DNA from: Bacteroidales bacterium UBA4318
Lineage (GTDB): Bacteria > Bacteroidota > Bacteroidia > Bacteroidales > UBA932
NCBI GenBank assembly: GCA_002393895.1
Contig: DGUE01000148.1
Span: forward strand, 1 to 20,976
Direction: 5' to 3'
Length of the DNA: 20,976 nt
Below are positions 8,209 to 14,859 of this stretch, in pieces (position 1 is the stretch's first letter; each line of letters opens with the position of its first letter). The notes under the pieces are model-generated. The model ran no database searches. It had not been told where the DNA came from and saw nothing but the letters and a program-made list of their open reading frames with translations. The position numbers and the translations under genes were made by a program.

Positions 8209-8904
8209 ATGAAAAAATCAGTAAAGATCATTCTGGAGATTGTCCTGTTCCTTTTGTGCGTTCTTCTTGTCGACCTCATCGTCAAGAGCATCATGAAGCC
8301 TGTGAACTTCAATAAGCAGAAGGCTTATCGCGAGAGCGTAGCCATCCAGCGCCTCAAGGATATCCGTACCCTCCAGGTGGCGTTCAAGAGCGTGAACGGC
8401 AAGTTCACCTCCACGGTAGATTCCCTGGCAGACTTCTACAACAATGGCAAAATGGGTATCGTGATGCAGGTTGGTTCCATGGACGACTCGCTCGCCGTGG
8501 CACATACCGAGAAAATCAAGAAGAGCTCCCGCAAGAAGATGACCGGCGAGGACTTCCTCAAGCTCTATGAAGCCGGAGACAAGAACCTCGTGTTCTCCGT
8601 GGAAACCAAGATTCCCGTGAAGGATACCCTCTTTGCCCACAGGGACGATTTCGTGGTGGATTCCCTCAAGTACATCCCCTTCTCCGGAGGCCAGAAGGTG
8701 CTCATGGAAGCTATCGTGAAGACCGTATCCGGTGTGCCCGTGCCTCTGTTCGAGGCCAAGATGCCCTACAAGGCCCTCCTCAAGGGTATGGACAATCAGC
8801 TCCGCATCAACCTCGATGCTGAGAAGAAAGACCAGAACCGCTACGAAGGCCTGCAGGTGGGCTCTGTCACCGCACCTAACAATAACGCCGGTAACTGGGA
8901 GTAG
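8209..8904 (+). CDS. N-terminally anchored exported protein of unknown function
   Basis: Protein of 231 residues with a single hydrophobic helix at about 7-28 after a lysine-rich start and no clear cleavage site, so it is probably anchored in the inner membrane with a soluble periplasmic part. After the helix come RLKDIRTLQVAFKSVNGKF (about 48-66) and an acidic Ser/Asp segment, an arrangement that recalls the start of type II pseudopilins, but no pilin prepeptidase site is visible. The C-terminus is Asn-rich. I do not recognise a named family. It is first in an operon with the DUF3822 and rsmD genes, 2 nt ahead of the DUF3822 start, which suggests a conserved neighbourhood rather than a shared pathway. 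Confidence 0.8.
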   Translation: MKKSVKIILEIVLFLLCVLLVDLIVKSIMKPVNFNKQKAYRESVAIQRLKDIRTLQVAFKSVNGKFTSTVDSLADFYNNGKMGIVMQVGSMDDSLAVAHTEKIKKSSRKKMTGEDFLKLYEAGDKNLVFSVETKIPVKDTLFAHRDDFVVDSLKYIPFSGGQKVLMEAIVKTVSGVPVPLFEAKMPYKALLKGMDNQLRINLDAEKKDQNRYEGLQVGSVTAPNNNAGNWE

Positions 8905-8906
8905 AG

Positions 8907-9386
8907 GTGGAAGTCTCCATTCTCACGCCTGCGTGCACTTTAGTGCCGACGCACTTCTTCAATACGACTTCTGCAAGAGAGATTCTCGCAGAAGTCGCGT
9001 GTTTGAAGGAGAGCGATGCCGTGAAATGGGTGGATGTGCCCCAGTACGATGCCGTGCTGGTGTATGCGGTTGAAAGTGAGAGGATTGAGGCCTTGCCGGA
9101 ACTCTACTACCTTCTGAAGGACCTGCCGTCCTGCAGGGACTACAACAAGATAGTCGCATCCCACAAAGAGGGGTATCTCTACCTTGCGATCGCGCAGGGG
9201 GGAAGCCTGCTTCTGGCGAACACATTCCAGGCTCCGGATTTCACCACCGCGGAATACTATATCTTCCTTGCGCTCAAGCAGCTCCAGCTCAATCCGGAAG
9301 TGTCCACCATCTGCATGCGCAGCTTCGTGGGGCCGGAAGAGGAGATGAGCCTCTACCGCTATTTCAAGTCGGTGGAGCAGATATGA
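8907..9386 (+). CDS. Short DUF3822 family protein
   Basis: Protein of 159 residues starting with GTG at 8907; stops at 8883 and 8892 in the same frame rule out a longer N-terminus. TLVPTHFF near residues 11-18 and the segment LLLANTFQAP followed by TAEYYIFLALKQLQLNP (about 101-130) match the DUF3822 pattern, a Bacteroidota family with an actin/ASKHA-like fold that often precedes rsmD. Family members are usually about 250 residues or more. This one begins where their second part begins, so the first beta-rich portion is missing. Function is unknown. Its stop overlaps the rsmD start (ATGA), so translation is probably coupled. Confidence 0.72.
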   Translation: MEVSILTPACTLVPTHFFNTTSAREILAEVACLKESDAVKWVDVPQYDAVLVYAVESERIEALPELYYLLKDLPSCRDYNKIVASHKEGYLYLAIAQGGSLLLANTFQAPDFTTAEYYIFLALKQLQLNPEVSTICMRSFVGPEEEMSLYRYFKSVEQI

Positions 9387-9916
9387 GAATCATCGGCGGA
9401 TCCCTAAAAGGGAAAACGATAGAACTGCCGCAGCGCTATGCGGCACGGCCCACCACGGATTTTGCCAGGGAGGGCCTTTTCAATGTCCTTAATAATGAAT
9501 ATGAATTCGAGGATCTGAAAGTGCTGGACCTCTTCGGAGGCACAGGGGCCATCAGCTTCGAGTTTGCCTCCCGCGGAGCGGCGCGCGTCTACTGCGTGGA
9601 GATGGCCCGCGAGAATGCATCCTTCATCAAGCGCGAAGCCGCCCGCCTGGGCCTTCAGAACGTGACCATGGTGCGGGACAATGTCTTCGACTTCCTTCCC
9701 ATCTGCACCGAAAAGTTCGACCTTATCTTCGCGGATCCGCCCTATGCCCTGGAAGGCCTCGAAACTATCCCGGACAAAGTCCTGGCCCAGGACATCCTCC
9801 ATCCTGAGTGCTACTTTATTCTCGAGCACGGTGACGAGCACAGCTTTACCTCGCACCCTTGCTTTGTGAAGGAAAAGGTCTACGGCCGCGTGCACTTCTC
9901 ATTCTTTACAAAATAA
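9383..9916 (+). CDS. rsmD: 16S rRNA (guanine966-N2)-methyltransferase RsmD
   Basis: Protein of 177 residues, the usual RsmD length. It starts with the family opening MRIIGGSLKGK, followed by RPTTDFAREGLFNVL at 22-36. The SAM-binding motif I is DLFGGTGAISFEFASRGA at 49-66, and the catalytic DPPY is at 118-121. RsmD methylates G966 in 16S rRNA during 30S assembly. The start overlaps the stop of the DUF3822 gene. The 3' end is followed within 2 nt by a palindromic 166-bp element that could also end transcription. Confidence 0.95.
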   Translation: MRIIGGSLKGKTIELPQRYAARPTTDFAREGLFNVLNNEYEFEDLKVLDLFGGTGAISFEFASRGAARVYCVEMARENASFIKREAARLGLQNVTMVRDNVFDFLPICTEKFDLIFADPPYALEGLETIPDKVLAQDILHPECYFILEHGDEHSFTSHPCFVKEKVYGRVHFSFFTK

Positions 9917-9917
9917 A

Positions 9918-10083
9918 CCGGAAGGGAGTCCAGCCACTGGCGGAACTCCGTTCGCTACGCTCACTCCGGCCCCTCCCACAATCTCCTTCGTCATCGCTAA
10001 GCGATAACTCGTATCTTGCGGGCCCCGCCCCCTGCCCGTGTCCGGGGGTGGACACGTCCGCCAGCGGCTGGCTCCCATTCCGG
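9918..10083. repeat. 166-bp GC-rich palindromic element with 27-bp imperfect inverted termini
   Basis: The left end (9918-9944) and the reverse complement of the right end (10057-10083) agree over 27 bp apart from one substitution and two compensating single-base gaps; both read CCGGAA, then GGGAG, then CCAGCC and CTGGCGGA. Inside are a 5-bp hairpin (ATCGC, loop TAA, GCGAT, 9993-10005) and a perfect 7-bp hairpin (CGTGTCC, loop GGGGGT, GGACACG, 10037-10056). The element contains no convincing gene and lies between the convergent 3' ends of rsmD and the TM2 gene. It resembles a MITE- or REP-like mobile repeat and might also act as a two-way terminator. Copy number is unknown from this window alone. 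Confidence 0.65.
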
Positions 10084-10093
10084 GCCCCTCTCT

Positions 10094-10426
10094 TTACATC
10101 TTGATTTTCTTTCCTTCGCTATCTTTGAAGTTGCCGAAGAGAATGACAATCAGATCCACAAGCCACCAGAACCCCAATCCGCCTAAAGTGAGAATCATTG
10201 CAATAGCCGATCCTATCCGTCCAACATAAAACCGATGAATGCCTATTCCTCCAAACAAAAAGCAAAGAAGGAATGTAGCAACCCAATTCTTTTCAGAAAC
10301 ATTACTGCTTGAATTCTGGTTTTGTGATGCTAAAAACCCGGGATTACCATTTACGGGGCTTCCACATTTAGGGCAAATAACGGCAGTATCTAAAAGTTCG
10401 TTGCCGCAGTGTTGACAGTACTTCAT
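10094..10426 (-). CDS. Zinc-ribbon plus TM2 domain membrane protein
   Basis: Protein of 110 residues. The N-terminus is a zinc ribbon with CxxC pairs (CQHC at 4-7 and CPKC at 18-21), followed by a polar linker to about residue 45. A TM2 domain then covers about 46-95: two transmembrane helices around a short turn with GGIGIHRFYVGR, the family hallmark. TM2 proteins are widespread small membrane proteins without an established bacterial function. Codons are visibly more AT-rich than in rsmD or mazG, which suggests acquisition with its neighbour. It lies 38 nt after the secreted hypothetical gene on the same strand, so cotranscription is possible. The stop is 10 nt from the palindromic element. 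Confidence 0.9.
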   Translation of the reverse strand: MKYCQHCGNELLDTAVICPKCGSPVNGNPGFLASQNQNSSSNVSEKNWVATFLLCFLFGGIGIHRFYVGRIGSAIAMILTLGGLGFWWLVDLIVILFGNFKDSEGKKIKM

Positions 10427-10464
10427 ATTTGATTTGTTTTGAGTTAATATATCCAGTTCAAGAA

Positions 10465-11061
10465 CTAGCCGTATATGGCTTTTCGAGAAGATTTCATACT
10501 CTTTGCTATAGTCATAAGAGTGTTAAAGTTATTCGTAGTAGGTACTTGCATCGTGAATTGTACGTAGTAATCACCAAAGTAAAAAGCATAAATACGTCCT
10601 TTAAAATTCTCGTAGTATGCATTGTCACCAGTTCTTTTTGCCCTAAAAAACCTTCCAGTAAAATCGATGCATCCATAGGTTGCTTCGGTTACGGAATAGG
10701 TTTGCTTGAATTGTGAATATACAGGAGCCGATTTTAGGCTTTCATAAGTAGCCTCCAAACAATAAGAGAGAATGTCTTCTCTTGTCATCTCCAAAGCTTG
10801 TAACATCTTAAATGATGAGGACGTGATTTCGGTAACCTCAACTTTCATTCTTTCTTCAGTGTTATTGGAAAAAATAGCGCTTACGATAAAAGAACAGGTA
10901 TTCCCGTCAATGATGTCGGACTCCTCTTCATAGTCATAAATGATGCAATATGAAGAAGGATAAGTTATTTGAAGGTCCAGAAAGCGATATGTCTTATCTT
11001 GTCCAGAAAGTGTGAGAATGCCACAAAACAGTAGGGCTAAGGAGAAAAAGATGCGTTTCAT
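10465..11061 (-). CDS. Secreted protein of unknown function
   Basis: Protein of 198 residues with a signal peptide (about 1-20, hydrophobic core then LSGQ). The mature part is rich in Tyr, Phe, Ser and Thr, contains an acidic EEESD stretch near residue 46, and has a likely beta-sheet pattern near the end (RIYAFYFGDYYVQFTMQV). I do not recognise a family; it has the look of small Bacteroidota exported proteins that sit beside TM2 genes, but that is only an impression. The DNA is AT-rich with A/T-ending codons, unlike most of the window. Upstream on its strand lies a hairpin-rich region that could be its 5' leader. Confidence 0.7.
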   Translation of the reverse strand: MKRIFFSLALLFCGILTLSGQDKTYRFLDLQITYPSSYCIIYDYEEESDIIDGNTCSFIVSAIFSNNTEERMKVEVTEITSSSFKMLQALEMTREDILSYCLEATYESLKSAPVYSQFKQTYSVTEATYGCIDFTGRFFRAKRTGDNAYYENFKGRIYAFYFGDYYVQFTMQVPTTNNFNTLMTIAKSMKSSRKAIYG

Positions 11062-11113
11062 TTTTCATGCATTTGTTCTGGTGCCCCACTGAACCAGTTT
11101 ATACAAACGCAAA

Positions 11114-11338
11114 AGTGTGGAGCCGTTTCGCTTTATCGGGCTGGAGGCTGTGGCGGCCTAAAGGGGATAAACGTCGTACTCCACACTCGACATGTATGAA
11201 GTGCGGCAGAAATGCCGCTGCAACATATTCATGCCAAGCGGAGTGCTTCGCCACTCACCCTTTAAACTTGAAATTGCCACATTCCCAGTCCAGAGATGAG
11301 CGAAAACACTTTCGCAAAAATCAAGCTGACATCGTCAG
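11114..11338 (-). other. Hairpin-rich intergenic region, candidate structured RNA or mRNA leader
   Basis: Five inverted repeats lie in 225 nt with no convincing gene: CTGAC/GTCAG (11326-11338), GCGAAA/TTTCGC with a 4-nt loop (11300-11315), GAGTG/CACTC (11241-11256), GCGGCA/TGCCGC with a 4-nt loop (11203-11218) extended by CATG and TATG pairings on both sides (11191-11232), and AGTGTGGAG/CTCCACACT (11114-11122 with 11179-11187) with inner TTTATC/GATAAA pairing. A TATATTTG promoter-like element lies just outside on the minus strand, so a transcript could run leftward through these hairpins into the secreted-protein gene. Strand and function are inference. A GNRA loop (GAAA) would form at 11209-11212 only if the plus strand is transcribed. 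Confidence 0.4.
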
Positions 11339-11343
11339 TACTA

Positions 11344-11351
11344 CAAATATA
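11344..11351 (-). promoter_or_regulatory. Possible -7 element upstream of the hairpin region
   Basis: Minus-strand TATATTTG matches TANNTTTG. No TTTG is seen at the expected -33 position, so support is weak. Confidence 0.25.
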
Positions 11352-11401
11352 ATGTTTTTTGTTAAATGGTTATATCCTCTGAAATAACAATCAATTAAGC
11401 C

Positions 11402-11548
11402 GTGGGCAAAACTGAGTCGAGAAAAAAGGGATGATAATCTCGGCAAGTGGGCAAGGTCGAATTATAAGTGGCAGACCTTGCCCGCTGGAAGGGGGTAGAA
11501 GCCAGTTTTGTGGGCATGATACCCGGCCTAAAAATCGACCTTGCCCAC
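11402..11548. repeat. Cluster of GTGGGCAA-type direct and inverted repeats
   Basis: GTGGGCAAGGTCGA at 11447-11460 is perfectly inverted at 11535-11548 (14 of 14), and a shorter degenerate inverted copy, GACCTTGCCCGC, sits at 11474-11485. A second pair, CAAAACTG at 11407-11414 and CAGTTTTG at 11503-11510, is nested with the first. GTGGGCA occurs in direct orientation at 11402, 11447 and 11510. CGAGA/TCTCG (11418-11442) adds a further small hairpin. No gene is visible. It lies just beyond the mazG stop (11564) and could end mazG transcription, or be a remnant of a dispersed repeat. Confidence 0.6.
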
Positions 11549-11563
11549 ATTGGGAGAAAAATA

Positions 11564-12355
11564 CTACAGCCCCTTAGCTTTGCCTTCGTCCCAGATGGCG
11601 TCCATTTCAGCCAGCGACATCTGTTTGAGGTCGCGGCCTTGTGCTATGGTCTGTTCTTCGAGGTAGGTGAAGCGGCGACGGAATTTTTCGCAGGCTTTGT
11701 CGAGAGCGACTGAAGGATCTACGCCGTAAAGCCTGGATGCATTCACCACGGCGAAGAGCAGGTCGCCGAATTCTTCTTCCTTGTGCTCGAAACCGGGCTC
11801 TTCCACGGCTTCGCGGGCCTCTCCAAGTTCTTCTTTGACCTTATCCCAGACCTGCTGGGGTTCTTCCCAGTCGAAGCCAACAGAACGGGCTTTATCCTGC
11901 ATCGCATAGGCTTTCAGTACCGGCGGGAAACTTTTTGGAACACCTCCCAGGATGGTGCGGTTGCCGCCTTTTTCCTTGGTCTTGATCAGCTCCCAGTTCT
12001 TGGCCACTTCCTCCTCTGTCATGCCTTCCGAAGGGCCTCCTCCGAACACGTGGGGATGCCGGAAAATCATCTTTTCGCAGAGACCGTTAATCACGTCCGC
12101 GATGTCCCATCGGCCCTCTTCTTCAGCAATCCTCGCGTAGAAAATGATATGCAGCAGCACGTCGCCGAGTTCCTTCAGGAGGTCTTTATCATCTCCGCGT
12201 AGAACCGCGTCGCTTAGTTCATAAACCTCTTCTACCGTCATCGGACGCAGGCTTTCGGTAGTCTGCGCGCCGTTCCAGGGGCATTTCTCCCTGAGGGTCT
12301 CCATTATGTCGAGCGCTTCGGCAAAAGCTTTCAGCTTTTCTTCCTTTGAATGCAT
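11564..12355 (-). CDS. mazG: Nucleoside triphosphate pyrophosphohydrolase MazG
   Basis: Protein of 263 residues with the duplicated MazG fold. The first repeat has CPWN at 25-28 (usually CPWD), EEVYEL at 42-47 and KELGDVLLHIIFYARIAEE at 61-79, which carry the Mg-binding Glu/Asp set. HPHVFG is at 100-105. The second repeat has KEELGEAREA at 174-183 and EEEFGDLLFAVVN at 193-205. MazG hydrolyses NTPs and dNTPs to monophosphates and pyrophosphate, cleaning the nucleotide pool and in some bacteria lowering (p)ppGpp. No mazEF toxin pair is adjacent. It is divergent from the CoA-transferase gene across a 51-nt spacer that contains promoters in both directions. Confidence 0.95.
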   Translation of the reverse strand: MHSKEEKLKAFAEALDIMETLREKCPWNGAQTTESLRPMTVEEVYELSDAVLRGDDKDLLKELGDVLLHIIFYARIAEEEGRWDIADVINGLCEKMIFRHPHVFGGGPSEGMTEEEVAKNWELIKTKEKGGNRTILGGVPKSFPPVLKAYAMQDKARSVGFDWEEPQQVWDKVKEELGEAREAVEEPGFEHKEEEFGDLLFAVVNASRLYGVDPSVALDKACEKFRRRFTYLEEQTIAQGRDLKQMSLAEMDAIWDEGKAKGL

Positions 12356-12375
12356 CAGAATATTTGTTATATTTG
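12345..12375 (+). promoter_or_regulatory. Bacteroidota-type promoter for the CoA-transferase gene
   Basis: TTTG at 12345-12348, exactly 19 nt of spacer, then TATATTTG at 12368-12375: a full match to the Bacteroidota consensus. The -33 part lies inside the first codons of mazG. The start codon follows at 12407. Confidence 0.65.
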
Positions 12376-12385
12376 TAAGTTATTG

Positions 12386-12416
12386 CAAAAATAAGAAATA
12401 TAACCGATGAAAGCAA
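12386..12416 (-). promoter_or_regulatory. Candidate promoter for mazG
   Basis: On the minus strand, TTG at 12416-12414 and TATTTTTG (TANNTTTG) at 12393-12386 are spaced by 20 nt, about 30 nt before the mazG start. The -33 part lies inside the start of the CoA-transferase gene. Confidence 0.45.
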
Positions 12417-13705
12417 TCAAATACGTATCCGCCGACGAAGCCGTCAGCCACATTCCTTCCGGCAGCCACATACACCTGAGCAGCGTTGCGAGTGTGCCCC
12501 ACGCACTCATCAGCGCCCTCTGCCGCCGTGCCGATGCCGGGGATGTGAGGGACCTCCATTTCCACCACTTCCACACCGAAGGCCCTGCCCCCTACAGCGA
12601 GCCTCGCTACGAGGGCATCTTCTTCGACCAGGGCTTCTTCCTGGGTCCTAACGTGCGTGCGAACGTGAATGCCGGATACGCCGATTATCTTCCCGTGCAT
12701 CTGGGCGAAAGCCAGAAGCTCTACCGCACAAGGCAGATTCCCCTCGGGGCAGCCCTGGTGCAGGTCTCGCTCCCGGACGAGCAGGGGAGGGTGTCGCTTG
12801 GAACATCTGTGGATTGCTCCGTCGCAGCAGTCGAAAGTGCCGACCTTGTGATTGGAGTGGTGAATCCTAATGTGCCATTCGCCTATGGGGATCTTCTCAG
12901 CATCGATCAGTTCGATTATCTGGTTCAGGACGACGCCCCTCTGGTGACGGCTGCATTTGCGGAACCGACTCCCACCGAGGTGCTCATTGGCAAGAACTGC
13001 GCAGCCCTCGTGGAGGATGGAGACTGCATACAGATGGGCATCGGAGCCCTTCCTAACGCCCTGGCGGCCCAGCTCACAAACCACAAGAACCTCGGCCTCC
13101 ATACCGAAATGTTCGCCGACGGCCTGCTGCGCCTCATAAAGAAAGGCGTCATCAACGGCTCCTGCAAGGCCATAGACAAGGGTAAGATCGTGGCATCTTT
13201 CCTCCTCGGAAGCAACGACGTTTATTCTTTCATCGACCATAACCCCGACGTGCTGATGAGGGACATCAAATACGTGAACGACCCCTTTGTCATCCGCCAG
13301 AACCCCCATATGAAGGCCATCAATTCGGCCACCGAGGTGGATTTTACCGGGCAGATCAGCGCCGACAGCATAGGCACCCGCATCTTCTCGGGCACCGGCG
13401 GACAGGTGGAGTTTGTGCGTGGCGCCTCCATGAGCGAGGGCGGCAAGAGCATCACAGCCTTTGCTTCCCGCACCAACAAGGGCAAGGCCAAGATAGTTCC
13501 CATGCTGAACCCGGGAGCAGGAGTGGTTACCCCCAGGGCTGATGCCCACTGGATCGTGACTGAATACGGCGCCGTAGATCTCTACGGCAAATCCCTTCAG
13601 GAGCGTGCCAGGCTCATGATCAGCATTGCCCATCCCGACGACCGCGAGGCCCTCGACCGTGCCGCCTTCGAGCGCTTCGGCCCCCACTGGCATTCGGTGA
13701 AATAA
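12407..13705 (+). CDS. Acetyl-CoA hydrolase/4-hydroxybutyrate CoA-transferase family protein
   Basis: Protein of 432 residues, matching the 4-hydroxybutyrate/acetate CoA-transferase (Cat1/Cat2-like, family I) length. Both halves are present: the N-terminal part has SGSHIHLSSVASVP at 18-31, and the C-terminal part has the oxyanion/CoA loop MGIGALPNALA at 210-220, the catalytic Glu234 in GLHTEMFADG, and FSGTGGQVEFVRGA. Such enzymes move CoA between acetate and short acyl groups by way of a glutamyl-CoA thioester. In a fermenter this would fit acetate, butyrate or succinate metabolism; the acyl substrate cannot be read here. It has its own promoter and is followed by a separate promoter for the next gene. 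Confidence 0.92.
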   Translation: MKAIKYVSADEAVSHIPSGSHIHLSSVASVPHALISALCRRADAGDVRDLHFHHFHTEGPAPYSEPRYEGIFFDQGFFLGPNVRANVNAGYADYLPVHLGESQKLYRTRQIPLGAALVQVSLPDEQGRVSLGTSVDCSVAAVESADLVIGVVNPNVPFAYGDLLSIDQFDYLVQDDAPLVTAAFAEPTPTEVLIGKNCAALVEDGDCIQMGIGALPNALAAQLTNHKNLGLHTEMFADGLLRLIKKGVINGSCKAIDKGKIVASFLLGSNDVYSFIDHNPDVLMRDIKYVNDPFVIRQNPHMKAINSATEVDFTGQISADSIGTRIFSGTGGQVEFVRGASMSEGGKSITAFASRTNKGKAKIVPMLNPGAGVVTPRADAHWIVTEYGAVDLYGKSLQERARLMISIAHPDDREALDRAAFERFGPHWHSVK

Positions 13706-13713
13706 AAAAGAGT

Positions 13714-13721
13714 TATATTTG
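13714..13721 (+). promoter_or_regulatory. -7 element just before the GNAT-prfA operon
   Basis: TATATTTG at 13714-13721 lies only 6 nt before the ATG at 13728, so transcription would start at or very near the start codon and the mRNA would be leaderless. No strong TTTG is seen 19 nt upstream. Confidence 0.45.
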
Positions 13722-13727
13722 CAGACT

Positions 13728-14852
13728 ATGGCAGAATTCAAGATAATCGAAGTCAGCAGCGCTAAGGACATCCAGCGTTTCGTGCGTTTTCCGGACACCC
13801 TCTATAAGGGATGCCCCCAGTACGTGCCCGCCCTGCATTTCAGGGAAGTGCGCAATCTGACGAAGGATGCTGCACTCGAGCACTGTGTGCACAAGATGTG
13901 GATGGTGCAGGACGGCAAGAAGGTGGTGGGGCGCATCTGCGCCATGATCAATCCGCGCTACAACGAGCGTTACGACAAGAAGTGCGTCCGTTTCGGCTGG
14001 TTCGATACTATCAACGACATCGAAGTCGCCCGCCTGCTGATTGGCACGGCCGAAGCCTGGGCGAAGGAGCAGGGGATGGACACCATCCACGGCCCGCTCT
14101 ACTATAACACCCTCGGCAAGCAGGGAATGCTGGTGGAAGGTTACGAGAACATCCCTCCTTTCAACTGCCTCTACAACTATCCCTACTATAACGAGCTCAT
14201 GGAGAAGCTGGGCTTCGAGAAGGAGTGCGACTGGCTGCAGTACAAGATGGTGGCAAACCACGGAGTGCCCGAGAAGGCCCGCCGTGTGGCCAAGATAGTG
14301 GAGGAGCGCTACAATCTGCACTTCGGCAGTCTCGACAAGCTCAAGAAGGATCCCGAGATGGTGCGCAAGTTCTTCCGCCTCTATAGCGACAGCTTTGCGG
14401 AGACGGTCTACAACTTCATTCCCTTCACCGATGCCGAGATCGACCAGGAAGCGGCTGATTCCATGCCCTACATCTCCGACAAGGCCAGCTGCCTGCTTCT
14501 GGACGAAAACAACGAGATCGTAGCCTTCGGAATCTCTTTCCCCACCATCTCCAAGGCTCTCCAGAAGGCAAAAGGCCGGCTTTTCCCCTTCGGCTGGTGG
14601 CATCTTCTGCGCGCCATGCACAACTTCGAAACCACCGACCTCATGATCAATGGGGCCGTGCCGGAGTGGCAGAACAAGGGAGTTTCGGCAGTGTATTACA
14701 AGGAGATGGCAGACAAAGCCATACGCGTGGGGATGCGCTGGGCGATTTCCAACCCCCAGATAGAGAGCAACAGTGCGGTGAATATCTGGAACAGCTACGA
14801 GCATGAGCCTTTCATGCGCCGCCGCTGCTACATCAAGAAGATAGGAGAATAA
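13728..14852 (+). CDS. GNAT-like acyltransferase superfamily protein, Bacteroidota type
   Basis: Protein of 374 residues. The first part includes [16 protein letters not shown], a GNAT-like strand segment, and [19 protein letters not shown], followed by [20 protein letters not shown]; a second GNAT-like core near the end has [19 protein letters not shown] and [20 protein letters not shown]. These are seen in a family of large uncharacterised Bacteroidota proteins usually annotated as GNAT N-acetyltransferases; acyl donor and substrate are unknown. I chose ATG 13728 rather than TTG 13719, because the latter lies inside the promoter. It opens the operon and is separated from prfA by 7 nt. Confidence 0.82.
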   Translation: MAEFKIIEVSSAKDIQRFVRFPDTLYKGCPQYVPALHFREVRNLTKDAALEHCVHKMWMVQDGKKVVGRICAMINPRYNERYDKKCVRFGWFDTINDIEVARLLIGTAEAWAKEQGMDTIHGPLYYNTLGKQGMLVEGYENIPPFNCLYNYPYYNELMEKLGFEKECDWLQYKMVANHGVPEKARRVAKIVEERYNLHFGSLDKLKKDPEMVRKFFRLYSDSFAETVYNFIPFTDAEIDQEAADSMPYISDKASCLLLDENNEIVAFGISFPTISKALQKAKGRLFPFGWWHLLRAMHNFETTDLMINGAVPEWQNKGVSAVYYKEMADKAIRVGMRWAISNPQIESNSAVNIWNSYEHEPFMRRRCYIKKIGE

Positions 14853-14859
14853 TCATTAT

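Noticed and set aside
9903..10098. TCTTTACA on both sides of the 166-bp element as a target-site duplication
   Set aside because: The copies (9903-9910 and 10091-10098) are not flush with the inverted ends, and both fall in the last codons of the flanking genes, so the match may be chance. An empty site in a relative would be needed.
11067..11387. Rightward frame of 106 codons in the hairpin region
   Set aside because: Arg/Trp/Pro/His-rich, with no homologous features, and it runs straight through several hairpin stems; more likely non-coding DNA read as protein.
12380..13798. Leftward frame of 472 codons opposite the CoA-transferase gene
   Set aside because: Antisense shadow; the plus strand has the full family motifs, a promoter and a fitting start.
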